DNA from: a bacterium | GTDB lineage: Bacteria > UBA9089 > JASEGY01 | Direction of reading: 5' to 3' | Assembly (NCBI GenBank): GCA_030019105.1 | Contig: JASEGY010000016.1 | Coordinates: forward strand, 1,851-20,910 | Length of the DNA: 19,060 bases | Part shown: in pieces, positions 1 to 6,800 of the stretch | How positions within the stretch are numbered: position 1 is the stretch's first letter | How the letters are laid out: every line of letters starts with the position of its first letter | Made by a program: the position numbers and the translations under genes | Notes under the pieces: generated by a model | Databases searched by the model: none | What the model saw: the letters and a program-made list of their open reading frames with translations, nothing else | Told to the model about the DNA's origin: nothing

Positions 1-149
1 AGTGTTTAAGAAAAAGATTTTGGGGTTGGCTATCCTTTGGAGTTCAGGCTTTAGCCTTTCATAACTAATGAAATCCTAAAGGATTAACTCCAAAAGCTAC
101 ATAGCCTATCTTGAATTCGCTTACCCCAAAATATTTATCTTAAGAGCTA
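1..149. mobile_element. MITE-like element, family B copy 1 (left edge cut by one base)
   Basis: This 150-bp palindromic element has terminal inverted repeats of about 27 bp. The left end reads (T)AGTGTTTAAG...ATTTTGGGGT and the right end is its imperfect reverse complement, ACCCCAAAAT...CTTAAGAGCTA. A TA follows at 150-151. The same element recurs at 8001-8150 with six differences, all transitions, and with a different core at 6162-6495. TA targets and short non-coding bodies are typical of MITEs mobilised by IS630/Tc1/mariner transposases; that assignment is inference, since no transposase is in the window. The core holds a smaller hairpin (TTGGAGTT / AACTCC). The right end abuts a broken nucleotidyltransferase gene. 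Confidence 0.8.
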
Positions 150-377
150 TACAATGTCCGTTCCGTCTATCTCTTCGGTTCCAGCCTGAAAGAGTCGGGC
201 GAGGCTGGTGACATTGACCTTGGTGTTGAGGGTGTCCCCATGGAGCGCTTCTTTGAACTTACAGCCAAGCTCGAGTGGCTCTTATCAAAACCACTCGATC
301 TGGTAGTTCTCGATTCTGATAATCCCTTTGCTTTGGTTGTTCGTAAGTATGGAAAGTGTGTGTATAGGCAAGTATGA
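150..377 (+). pseudogene. MNT-type nucleotidyltransferase, 5' part cut by the family B insertion
   Basis: An open frame runs from the MITE edge to TGA at 375-377 with no good start codon. It encodes SVYLFGSSLKESGEAGDIDL, followed by a hydrophobic strand and LDLVVLDSD. The GS-x9-DxD pattern and the third acidic strand are the signature of minimal nucleotidyltransferases (MNT/Pol-beta superfamily). The expected N-terminal helix of about 20-30 residues is missing, because the frame enters directly from the MITE at its TA target. Upstream codons, if present, lie before the window. With the 391-799 element removed, the stop would be 18 bases before the panD start, so the two genes were once close neighbours. 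No HEPN partner follows. It is probably a remnant, unless the MITE supplies a start. Confidence 0.7.
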
Positions 378-382
378 AGAAT

Positions 383-390
383 GGAGGGTA
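383..390. repeat. 8-bp target-site duplication, left copy (element A1)
   Basis: GGAGGGTA directly precedes the left terminus of the 391-799 element and is repeated exactly at 800-807 after the right terminus. The right copy is the ribosome binding site of panD. Confidence 0.85.
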
Positions 391-799
391 GGCCTTGTTC
401 ATCGTTTCGGCCACTCACGAACTCAGGAGAAGTAGAAGTAGGCTGGGCAGTGCCCCACTGCCATTAAATTAAGGATAACTTTCTGGTATACAGCTACTTA
501 GCAACCCCGTAGGGGTGTTCGATAATAGCCCAGCGATTTATCGCTGGGATCGAGGGACGAGCAACGACCAAGTCCCGTAGGGACGACTGAAAAAGGCGAG
601 GGCTTCGGTTCAGCCGTCCCTACGGGACTATGACTCTGCTTTGGCATCGTTCCCCAGCGATAAATCGCTGGGCTATTTTCAAGTGTCCCTACGGGACGGG
701 ATTGTCGGCTAAGTCGAGCAATAGCAACAGACTACCGCTAACTTAATGGCAGTGGGGCAGTGCCCACCCTACCATAAGGCCGAAACGATGAACAAGGCC
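391..799. mobile_element. Nested palindromic element A1 (family A), 409 bp, with 8-bp target duplication
   Basis: The termini are perfect 22-bp inverted repeats (391-412 and 778-799), starting GGCCTTGTTCATCG and ending CGGCC. Further inverted repeats are nested inside. 437-471 pairs with 738-772 (GGGCAGTGCCCCACTGCC core). 524-548 pairs with 653-677 (CCCAGCGATTTATCGCTGGG core). 571-592 pairs with 609-629 (GTCCCGTAGGGAC core). Between the second and third shells, CCCGTAGGG-type segments also pair loosely. The element is flanked by perfect GGAGGGTA duplications. It has no credible ORF. It therefore behaves as a non-autonomous transposed unit of concentric palindromes. Confidence 0.85.
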
Positions 800-807
800 G
801 GAGGGTA
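800..807 (+). promoter_or_regulatory. panD ribosome binding site, also the right target-site duplication of A1
   Basis: GGAGG at 800-804 lies eight bases before the panD ATG at 813. The same eight bases, GGAGGGTA, stand before element A1 at 383-390, so the insertion duplicated the Shine-Dalgarno sequence and kept a functional copy next to panD. Confidence 0.85.
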
Positions 808-812
808 AAAGT

Positions 813-1169
813 ATGTTCCGAATAATGTGCAAATCAAAGATACATCGGGCTACGGTGACGGACGCTAATCTGCATTATCTGGGCAGCATCACCATTGATG
901 AGGCCCTGCTGGAAGCGGCTGATATACTTTCGGGAGAGAAGGTTCAGATCGTTAATTTAAATAACGGAACACGGGTGGAGACTTACGTTATGCCTGGAGA
1001 GTCAGGTTCAGGAACAATCTGTATGAATGGGGCCGCGGCCAGATGGGCCGAGATTGGGGACATGGTCATCATCATTTCCTATTGTATGGTCAATGATGAG
1101 GAGGCCAGGAAGATCGAACCTAAGGTTATCCAAATGGACTCTAAGAATAAAATCGTCGATGTTAAGTAG
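813..1169 (+). CDS. panD: Aspartate 1-decarboxylase precursor
   Basis: PanD is a pyruvoyl-dependent enzyme that decarboxylates L-aspartate to beta-alanine for pantothenate and coenzyme A synthesis in the cytoplasm. The 118-residue product has Lys9 and His11 ([12 protein letters not shown]) and the self-cleavage site Gly24-Ser25 in YLGSIT. Backbone cleavage there leaves Ser25 to become the pyruvoyl group. The NGAAAR segment around residue 72 and the C-terminal IIISY and KIEPKV stretches are also family hallmarks. Length is slightly below the E. coli protein (126 aa). The ATG at 813 is set by GGAGG eight bases upstream. Element A1 ends flush with that site. No panB or panC is visible. Confidence 0.96.
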   Translation: MFRIMCKSKIHRATVTDANLHYLGSITIDEALLEAADILSGEKVQIVNLNNGTRVETYVMPGESGSGTICMNGAAARWAEIGDMVIIISYCMVNDEEARKIEPKVIQMDSKNKIVDVK

Positions 1170-1301
1170 TCCTGGTGGCTCATATTGGCGATGATCATCG
1201 CCCACAAAAAAACATCATTTTTTGCGCAAGCCGGCTAATCCTGGGGGTAAAGAGTCGCCAATTTATTCGAGAGGCTTGACCAGAAAGAAGGAGGTGATGG
1301 T
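1170..1301. other. Spacer with perfect 16-bp palindrome after panD
   Basis: The spacer holds a perfect palindrome, GGCGATGATCATCGCC (1187-1202), followed by an A-rich then T-rich stretch. Farther on are short complementary arms (CAAGCC near 1226 and GGCTTG near 1273). It could be a weak transcription end or a structured leader of the next gene. There is no U-tract of terminator type, and I recognise no riboswitch class. Confidence 0.4.
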
Positions 1302-1907
1302 ATGGCATTTAGTGACTATAAAAATATTGCTCAGGTTCAACAAGAATTTAAGATTACCTATCATGAAGAGCATTTTATCACCGTGCAAGAGAAAGAACCC
1401 TCGAAACAGTTTCTCGAAGAATTCCTGTTTAATCAAGAACACATCGATGTCTATACCTCTGAAGGGGCACGAGCAGAAATGATTATCTGTCCGATCTTAC
1501 GGGAAGTCTATAAACAGTACTATCAAGAGTACGAACTCTGGATTCAAAAATCGATAAGCTATGATGAGAAACTTACTGGAACGCCAGATTATATGCTTAC
1601 AAAGCGGTCTGCATTGGGTAAAACTGTCCTGGAATTCCCGTTAGTTGTTGTGGCGGAAGCGAAAAAGAATGATTTCGAGCAAGGGTGGGGGCAGTGTTTG
1701 GCAGAATTAGTCGCCGCCCAAAAAATGAATAAGGCTCCCTCTTTACCTGTTTACGGGATCGTGACCGATGGGAAATTGTGGGAATTTGGGAAATTGCTGG
1801 AGGCGAATTTCATCAAACACAAGGAAGGATATACGGTTGACCACTTAGCCACCTTGTTTGGGGTGTTACATGTAATCTTTCAGGAAGTCACAACAATGAG
1901 CTCATAA
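1302..1907 (+). CDS. PD-(D/E)XK nuclease-like protein of unknown role
   Basis: A 201-residue soluble protein with a plausible PD-(D/E)XK nuclease core. Candidates are Glu59 (SEGARAEM), PD at 95-96 (GTPDYML), then a hydrophobic strand running into EAKK at 119-122 (VVVAEAKKNDFEQG), and Gln131 in the following helix. This order of motifs suits restriction-endonuclease-fold proteins, including relatives of type I R-subunit nuclease domains. No helicase, methyltransferase or specificity gene is adjacent, so it is not a recognisable restriction system. AAGGAGGTG before the ATG at 1302 is a strong ribosome binding site. Whether it cleaves DNA is unknown; an inactive or signalling role is equally possible. 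Confidence 0.65.
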   Translation: MAFSDYKNIAQVQQEFKITYHEEHFITVQEKEPSKQFLEEFLFNQEHIDVYTSEGARAEMIICPILREVYKQYYQEYELWIQKSISYDEKLTGTPDYMLTKRSALGKTVLEFPLVVVAEAKKNDFEQGWGQCLAELVAAQKMNKAPSLPVYGIVTDGKLWEFGKLLEANFIKHKEGYTVDHLATLFGVLHVIFQEVTTMSS

Positions 1908-1967
1908 CCCTGTCAGGGCAGAGACTGGAATGTCTAACTCATTGAAAATATGTAGAAAGGAGTCGTC

Positions 1968-3155
1968 GTGGACACCTCAAAAATCATAGAAATGACTGAC
2001 GAATATTGTTTACCCACCTACCGGCGGTTCCCAGTGGCTTTCGTCCGGGGGCAAGGGGTGAAATTATACGATCCGGAAGGCAAGGAATATTTAGACTTTG
2101 TGGCTGGATTGGCCGTTAACACCCTGGGACATGCTCACCCAAGGTTAGTCGAAGCCATCTCCGAACAGGCCAGAAATCTGATCCACACCTCTAATCTCTA
2201 CCATATTGAACCTCAAGCCAGGTTGGCCCGGCGGCTATCTAATCTCTCCTTTGGGGGTAAGGTTTTTTTCTGCAACTCCGGGGCTGAAGCCAATGAAGCC
2301 GCCATCAAACTGGCCCGGTTATTTGGTAAAAAGCAGGGGCAGAGATACGAAATCATTACCGCCACCAATTCCTTCCACGGTCGAACCATGATTACTTTAA
2401 CTGCCACAGGTCAGTCCAAATTTCATAAAGGATTTGATCCCTTGCCACCCGGCTTTGTCTATGTTCCCTTCAATGATCTGACCAGGCTTCAGGAGACTAT
2501 TTCGGATTCTACCTGCGCTATTATGCTGGAGCCTATTCAAGGTGAGGGAGGAGTCAATGTAGCTACTATCGAGTACCTGAAAGGGGTAAGAGAGCTTTGT
2601 GATCAGAAAGGACTGTTACTTATCTTCGACGAAGTCCAGACAGGAATTGGCCGGACAGGCAAGTTTTTTGCCTACGAGCACTATGGGATCGTTCCGGATG
2701 TAATTACCCTGGCCAAGGGATTGGGGGGCGGCGTCCCTATTGGGGCGATGATAGCCGACTCTGAAATTGCCTCACTTTTAGGCCCGGGAACCCATGCCTC
2801 TACCTTTGGCGGAAACTTTCTGGCTACTTCTGCCGCCCTGGTTGTCCTTGATGTAATCGAGGAAGATAATCTACTCCAACACGTCCGGGAGGTAGGAACC
2901 TACCTTAAAAATGGCCTGGATAGACTGGCCGGCAAATATCCTGTCATTAAGGAAGTTAGAGGCAAGGGCTTAATGATGGCCTGTGAGTTGGAGCAGGAAG
3001 GCAGTTCGATAGTTATGGAGTGTCTCCAAAGGGGAGTTTTGATAAACTGCACTATGGATAAAGTCCTGCGATTCCTGCCGCCGTTGATTGTAACTGTTTC
3101 AGATGTCGACCAAATGCTTGATGTATTAGATGGGGTCTTTAGCTGCTTGAAATAA
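1968..3155 (+). CDS. argD: Acetylornithine aminotransferase
   Basis: This class III PLP-dependent aminotransferase interconverts N-acetylglutamate semialdehyde and N-acetylornithine in arginine biosynthesis; many homologues also act on succinyl-diaminopimelate. The 395-residue length matches the family. Visible motifs are CNSGAEANEAAIKLAR (102-117), NSFHGRT (134-140), EPIQGEGG (188-195), DEVQTGIGRTG (221-231, with PLP-ring Asp221) and TLAKGLGGG with the Schiff-base lysine at 250. The start is GTG at 1968, five bases after AAAGGAG. It lies on the same strand as argG (4948) but is separated from it by an OmpA-like gene and an MNT/HEPN pair. A close relative such as GabT or AstC cannot be fully excluded, but argG nearby supports ArgD. 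Confidence 0.93.
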   Translation: MDTSKIIEMTDEYCLPTYRRFPVAFVRGQGVKLYDPEGKEYLDFVAGLAVNTLGHAHPRLVEAISEQARNLIHTSNLYHIEPQARLARRLSNLSFGGKVFFCNSGAEANEAAIKLARLFGKKQGQRYEIITATNSFHGRTMITLTATGQSKFHKGFDPLPPGFVYVPFNDLTRLQETISDSTCAIMLEPIQGEGGVNVATIEYLKGVRELCDQKGLLLIFDEVQTGIGRTGKFFAYEHYGIVPDVITLAKGLGGGVPIGAMIADSEIASLLGPGTHASTFGGNFLATSAALVVLDVIEEDNLLQHVREVGTYLKNGLDRLAGKYPVIKEVRGKGLMMACELEQEGSSIVMECLQRGVLINCTMDKVLRFLPPLIVTVSDVDQMLDVLDGVFSCLK

Positions 3156-3156
3156 A

Positions 3157-3331
3157 GGCATTGTTCATCATCCTGCGAGTTGCCTTCTATGGACTTTGTG
3201 GACTTTGTGGCCTTGACCATCGTTTCGGTCAGTTGGGATAGAATCCACTGTCCACAAAGTCCACAGTCCACAGAAGGTGGCTCGCAGGCTATTAACCGTC
3301 GACCGTTTTAGAGTGGTCGAAACGATAACTA
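3157..3331. repeat. Decayed family A palindrome between argD and the OmpA-like gene
   Basis: It holds a left family A end remnant (GGCATTGTTCATC, 3157-3169) and a second, fuller left end at 3209-3230 (GGCCTTGACCATCGTTTCGG). A right end remnant is at 3313-3328 (GTGGTCGAAACGAT). Long arms 3172-3210 and 3247-3290 pair (CCTGCGAG / CTCGCAGG outside, GTGGACTTTGTGG / CCACAAAGTCCAC inside). No 8-bp direct repeats remain. The right remnant runs straight into the ribosome binding site of the next gene. This looks like an old, rearranged copy of the element seen intact at 391-799. Confidence 0.6.
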
Positions 3332-3347
3332 AAAGGAGGAAGTATCT

Positions 3348-4013
3348 ATGAAGAAGGTCGTAGTTTTTGCGGTGGTTGCCGCACTGTTTTTGGGAAGTAT
3401 AGGTTGCGCTACCTGGAGCCGTACTAAGAAAGGAACCGCCATCGGAGCAGGCACTGGAGCTGTGATTGGAGGAGTCATAGGCAAGAAAGCGGGCAACACC
3501 GCTGTCGGAGCAATTCTGGGAGCTGCTATCGGTGGGGCTGCTGGAGCCTACATAGGCAAGTATATGGACAAACAGGCCGCTGAAATCGAAAAGGATATTG
3601 AGGGGACTCAGGTTAAACGGATTGGCGAGGGGATTAAGGTTACCTTCGACTCTGGTATTCTCTTCGACGTAAATAAAGCTGCGTTGCAATATGAAGCGAA
3701 AGAGAACCTTCAAAAGCTCGCCGGCATCCTGAACAAGTATGATGACACTGATATCCTGATTGAAGGGCACACGGATTCAACAGGGTCTGAAGAGTATAAT
3801 CTTAATCTGTCACGACTGCGGGCGCAGGCGGTAGCAAACTACCTTGCCGGGATCGGCTTAAATGCCGGCAGATTCACAATAATGGGATATGGGGAGTCCC
3901 AACCGATCGATTCAAACGAGACTCCTGAAGGACGTCAGGCAAATCGACGCGTAGAGATTGCAATTATGGCTAACGAGAAGCTGAAAGAAGCCGCTAAATC
4001 CGAGGCAGGCTGA
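3348..4013 (+). CDS. OmpA-family outer-membrane lipoprotein with glycine-zipper domain
   Basis: A predicted peptidoglycan-binding lipoprotein that would tether the outer membrane to the cell wall. Residues 1-19 form a lipoprotein signal with lipobox LGSIGC, cysteine 20 being acylated. Residues about 29-70 form a glycine-zipper segment (repeated GAGTGAVIGGVIG-type runs). Residues about 96-205 form an OmpA C-terminal domain with LIEGHTDSTGSEEYN (Asp143 is the expected diaminopimelate contact), LSRLRAQAV and GRQANRRVEI. The architecture resembles YiaD-type proteins. AAAGGAGG eight bases before the ATG at 3348 supports the start. It leads a close-packed plus-strand unit; the next start is six bases after its stop. 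The lipobox and OmpA domain imply a diderm envelope. Confidence 0.9.
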   Translation: MKKVVVFAVVAALFLGSIGCATWSRTKKGTAIGAGTGAVIGGVIGKKAGNTAVGAILGAAIGGAAGAYIGKYMDKQAAEIEKDIEGTQVKRIGEGIKVTFDSGILFDVNKAALQYEAKENLQKLAGILNKYDDTDILIEGHTDSTGSEEYNLNLSRLRAQAVANYLAGIGLNAGRFTIMGYGESQPIDSNETPEGRQANRRVEIAIMANEKLKEAAKSEAG

Positions 4014-4019
4014 AGCAAG

Positions 4020-4535
4020 ATGAGGAAAATGAATAATATCTCCACTATCTACTGGAAGTTAAGCGAATATTTTGTAGTTATGCTTCAAAAACGATTAGGG
4101 CAAGTTCTTTCATCAGTCGTCCTTTATGGTTCTGCTGCCAGGGGAAATGCCGGCGTTAATAGTGATATTGACCTCCTCATCATTGTTGACTATCCTCAGG
4201 GGGGAAAAAGAGAGATAGAGGAGAAGGTTTCTGAAATCTATCTTGACTTTGAAGATAGTGACTATTTTGAAAGCGCTGATTTAACCGGCTTAAGGGCTAA
4301 GCTTGAATACATCCTTTTAACCAGGGAGGAAGCTTTGAATACCAGACCTTTCTATCTGGATATTAGCCAGGATGGCCTTGTCCTCTTTGACCGGGATGAT
4401 TTTTTCAATCGTAAATTGACCCGACTAAGAAAAAGAATGACAGAGCTGGGAACGCGAAGGGTTTTCCTGGATGACAGGGCATGGTTATGGGAACTAAAGC
4501 CAGGCATGAAGCCGGGGGAGGTTGTGGAACTGTGA
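4020..4535 (+). CDS. MNT-domain nucleotidyltransferase (partner of HEPN protein)
   Basis: A 171-residue minimal nucleotidyltransferase. The Pol-beta-type signature is VVLYGSAARGNAGVNSDIDL, with Gly37-Ser38 and metal-binding Asp49 and Asp51. The C-terminal part (RRVFLDDRAWLWELKPGMKP, then GEVVEL) fits the longer MNT form common in archaea and deep-branching bacteria. In known MNT/HEPN pairs such as MntA-HepT, the MNT protein AMPylates or otherwise neutralises the HEPN toxin; that activity here is inference. The last stop, TGA at 4533-4535, overlaps the GTG of the HEPN gene, indicating translational coupling. The start at 4020 is uncertain; ATG at 4029 is an alternative, but its upstream GAGG is very close. 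Confidence 0.85.
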   Translation: MRKMNNISTIYWKLSEYFVVMLQKRLGQVLSSVVLYGSAARGNAGVNSDIDLLIIVDYPQGGKREIEEKVSEIYLDFEDSDYFESADLTGLRAKLEYILLTREEALNTRPFYLDISQDGLVLFDRDDFFNRKLTRLRKRMTELGTRRVFLDDRAWLWELKPGMKPGEVVEL

Positions 4536-4948
4536 CTAACTCAAAGATAGCCGCTGGATATCTTGAGGATGCCTGTTTTCTTCTGGAAGAGGCAGAGGAG
4601 AACATCTCGAAGAAAAGATATCATCGAGTAATAAGGCTTTCACAGGAATCGACGGAATTAGCCCTGAAGTCGCTATTTATGTTCTGTGGGATTGACTTTC
4701 CTAAAGAACATGCGCTTGGGAAAGCCATTGATCGTCTTTCATTCACAGAGGATGAACTGGGAGTAAAGGAAAAGAGGGAAATCAGGAAGATCAATCAACG
4801 GTTAGTGAAGAAACGGGTCGTATCTTTCTACGGAGCCGAAGACGGAACTCCGGCGATAGATATATTTACAGAAGAAGAGGCTCATGAAGCCATCTCCGGA
4901 GCGAAATTTATCCTGGAGACAGTAAAAAGATTGGAGGTAACTAAATAA
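4532..4948 (+). CDS. HEPN-domain protein (partner of MNT nucleotidyltransferase)
   Basis: A 138-residue all-helical HEPN protein with the typical order. The first helix is AAGYLEDACFLLEEAEENIS. The second is LSQESTELALKSLFMFCGID, followed by EHALGKAIDRL. Near residues 95-110, KKRVVSFYGAEDGTPA matches the R...YG.E..G.P turn of this subfamily. The C-terminal helix is EEEAHEAISGAKFILETV. I do not see the RX4-6H motif of ribonuclease HEPN toxins such as HepT, so it may be a non-toxic, substrate-binding form like HI0074. I prefer the GTG at 4532, which overlaps the upstream stop (GTGA), over an upstream in-frame ATG at 4481 lying inside the MNT gene. Its TAA shares one base with the argG ATG. Confidence 0.82.
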   Translation: MTNSKIAAGYLEDACFLLEEAEENISKKRYHRVIRLSQESTELALKSLFMFCGIDFPKEHALGKAIDRLSFTEDELGVKEKREIRKINQRLVKKRVVSFYGAEDGTPAIDIFTEEEAHEAISGAKFILETVKRLEVTK

Positions 4949-6132
4949 TGAAAGTCGTTTTAGCCTATTCAGGAGGTCTTGATACTTCGGTAATCATAAA
5001 GTGGCTTATTGAAAATTACCAGGCCGAGGTCATTGCCTTTTCAGCCGATTTAGGACAGGGCGAGAATATTGAACCCTTAAGAAAGAAGGCCATGGAAACC
5101 GGAGCAAGCAGGATTTATATCAGCGATTTGAAAGAGGAGTTTGTCACTGATTACATCTTTCCTGCCCTGAAAGCCGGTGCAATTTATGAGTCCAAATACC
5201 TACTGGCCACGGCCCTCTCCCGGCCATTGATTGCCAAACATCTAATTGAGGTGGCTAAGGCTGAACAAGCTGATGCCATCGCTCACGGCTGTACGGGCAA
5301 AGGCAATGATCAGGTTCGGTTTGAACTTGCCGTGGCTGCTCTGGCCCCCAGGCTTCGGGTGATTGCTCCGGTCAGAGAATGGGAGTTAGGTTCACGGGAA
5401 GCTGAAATCGAATATGCCCAAAAACATCAAATCCCGATTCCGGTAACAAAAGAGAACCCTTACAGCATTGATCGAAATCTGTGGGGAGTCAGTATCGAAT
5501 GCGGTATCCTGGAAAACCCCTGGGAAGAACCACCGGCTGATGCCTACCAGATTACCACTTCGCCGATAGATGCCCCTTCTCAGCCAATATATCTGGAGGT
5601 GGAATTTGAAGAAGGGTTGCCGGTTAAATTAAACGGTAAATCCTTCAGCCCGGTGGATCTTATCAATGAACTCAACTGGATGGGTGGTGAACACGGTATT
5701 GGACGGGTGGATATGGTCGAAAACAGGCTGGTAGGTATCAAATCCAGAGAGATATATGAATCCCCGGCAGGGACTATCCTTTATTTAGCCCATCGGGAAT
5801 TAGAAACAATGGTGCTGGACAGGGAGACCGGTCAATTCAAGGAATTAATCAGCCGGCAATATGCTCGACTTATTTACGATGGCCTCTGGTTCTCTCAACT
5901 AAGGGAGGCCCTGGATGGCTTTGTCAATAAAACTCAAACGCGGGTGACCGGCCAGGTACGGCTTAAATTATACAAGGGCAACGCTTCAGTGGTCGGGCGA
6001 CAATCTCCCTACTCGCTCTATCGATACGATCTGGCTACTTATGAGGAAGGCGACCTCTTTGATCACCGGTCGGCAGAGGGATTTATCCGCCTCTTCGGGC
6101 TGCCTTTAAGGATTGCCGGAGAATTGGGATAG
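4948..6132 (+). CDS. argG: Argininosuccinate synthase
   Basis: This enzyme condenses citrulline and aspartate with ATP to argininosuccinate, the penultimate step of arginine synthesis, in the cytoplasm. The 394-residue protein has the PP-loop ATP pyrophosphatase motif AYSGGLDTS at 6-14, followed by FSADLGQGE. Other family blocks are YLLATALSRPLIAKH, AHGCTGKGNDQVRFE, PVREWEL, NLWGVSIECG and GNASVVGRQSPYSLY. It is full length. GGAGGT nine bases before the ATG supports the start. The ATG overlaps the HEPN stop (TAATG), so argG probably relies on read-through from the OmpA/MNT/HEPN unit. A family B palindromic element begins 29 bases after its stop and may act as a transcription end. Confidence 0.97.
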   Translation: MKVVLAYSGGLDTSVIIKWLIENYQAEVIAFSADLGQGENIEPLRKKAMETGASRIYISDLKEEFVTDYIFPALKAGAIYESKYLLATALSRPLIAKHLIEVAKAEQADAIAHGCTGKGNDQVRFELAVAALAPRLRVIAPVREWELGSREAEIEYAQKHQIPIPVTKENPYSIDRNLWGVSIECGILENPWEEPPADAYQITTSPIDAPSQPIYLEVEFEEGLPVKLNGKSFSPVDLINELNWMGGEHGIGRVDMVENRLVGIKSREIYESPAGTILYLAHRELETMVLDRETGQFKELISRQYARLIYDGLWFSQLREALDGFVNKTQTRVTGQVRLKLYKGNASVVGRQSPYSLYRYDLATYEEGDLFDHRSAEGFIRLFGLPLRIAGELG

Positions 6133-6161
6133 TATTCTGCCACCCGAGGTTCAATGTTCTA

Positions 6162-6495
6162 TAGACTTCATGAAAAAGATTTTGGGGTTACAGAGATTTC
6201 CAAAGTAGGTTCCAGAAGGGCAAAATTGGCCTTTTGATTTCTGGACACTTTCCGGAATGTATAGGCTGACTTGGCCAGTGTGCCCTGGAATGCGCTCACC
6301 ACAAAGTGTCCAGGAATCAAAGAAGGCAAAAACACCCCTTTTGAGGCACTTTGGAAATCTCTGGGTTAGCTTTAGTTGTAAGTTGTAGGTTGTAGGTTGT
6401 AGGTTAAGTAGCACGCCGTGGGCGTGTCGCCCAACTTACAACTTACAACTTACAACTTACAACCTATTACCCCAAAAATATTATCTTAAAAGCTA
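6162..6495. mobile_element. MITE-like element, family B copy 2, with hairpin and heptamer core
   Basis: The ends match copies at 1-149 and 8001-8150: TAGACTTCATG...TTTTGGGGT on the left and ACCCCAAAAATATTATC...AGCTA on the right, with TA at 6160-6161 and 6496-6497. The core is unrelated to the other copies. Long arms 6191-6250 and 6303-6364 pair (CAGAGATTTCCAAAGT / ACTTTGGAAATCTCTG and TGGACACTTT / AAAGTGTCCA). Beside them lies a second hairpin of heptamer repeats (6374-6465). No ORF is credible. The right end stands three bases before the ribosome binding site of the next gene. Confidence 0.75.
6374..6465. repeat. Heptamer-repeat hairpin (GTTGTAR unit)
   Basis: The left arm has about four units of GTTGTAA/GTTGTAG. 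The right arm (6432-6465) has units of ACTTACA/AACTTAC, which pair with it around a loop containing GCACGCCGTGGGCGTGTCGC. It lies inside family B copy 2. Confidence 0.8.
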
Positions 6496-6515
6496 TATTA
6501 GGAGGAGCAGTGATT

Positions 6516-6797
6516 ATGGCACAATATAAAGACGATACGGTTTTATTGGAAAGGGACTACACGATTACAAAACAATTGGAAACCGATGTCGGAAAGCGAT
6601 TGAAAGAAATAGCAATGTTTACTTTCCCTGTTCCCGTCCAGGCAAGGCTGGATAGATTGATGGAGAGAAACAATGAGGGAGAGCTAATGCCGGATGAACG
6701 TGAAGAATTACGTAGTCTCGTTAACTTAAATGAGCTTGTCTCGATTCTTAAAGGATGGACGCAGCTTTTGCTCCGGCTTGCTCCAACAGCGAGGTAA
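6516..6797 (+). CDS. Small hypothetical protein paired with HNH endonuclease
   Basis: I do not recognise a named family. The 93-residue product is charged and largely helical. It has MAQYKDDTVLLERDYTI at the N-terminus, a middle RLDRLMERNNEGELMPDERE segment and a leucine-rich C-terminal helix (LVSILKGWTQLLLRLAP). Small proteins with an L(D/E)RLM..N..G.L...ER.EL core often precede HNH endonuclease genes in environmental bacteria; that is recollection of context, not a search. GGAGGAG at 6501-6507 suits ATG 6516; a GTG at 6510 is closer but less likely. The stop lies three bases before the HNH start, so the genes are coupled. A MITE ends just upstream. Confidence 0.7.
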   Translation: MAQYKDDTVLLERDYTITKQLETDVGKRLKEIAMFTFPVPVQARLDRLMERNNEGELMPDEREELRSLVNLNELVSILKGWTQLLLRLAPTAR

Positions 6798-6800
6798 TTG

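Noticed and set aside
391..799. CRISPR array or rRNA-like structured RNA in the palindromic intergenic DNA
   Set aside because: There are no regularly spaced direct repeats with unique spacers. The repeats are inverted and nested.
1170..1301. Riboswitch upstream of the PD-(D/E)XK gene (c-di-GMP or fluoride type considered)
   Set aside because: GGCGATGATCATCGCC and GCAAGCCGG resemble pieces of such motifs, but the remaining conserved blocks are missing.
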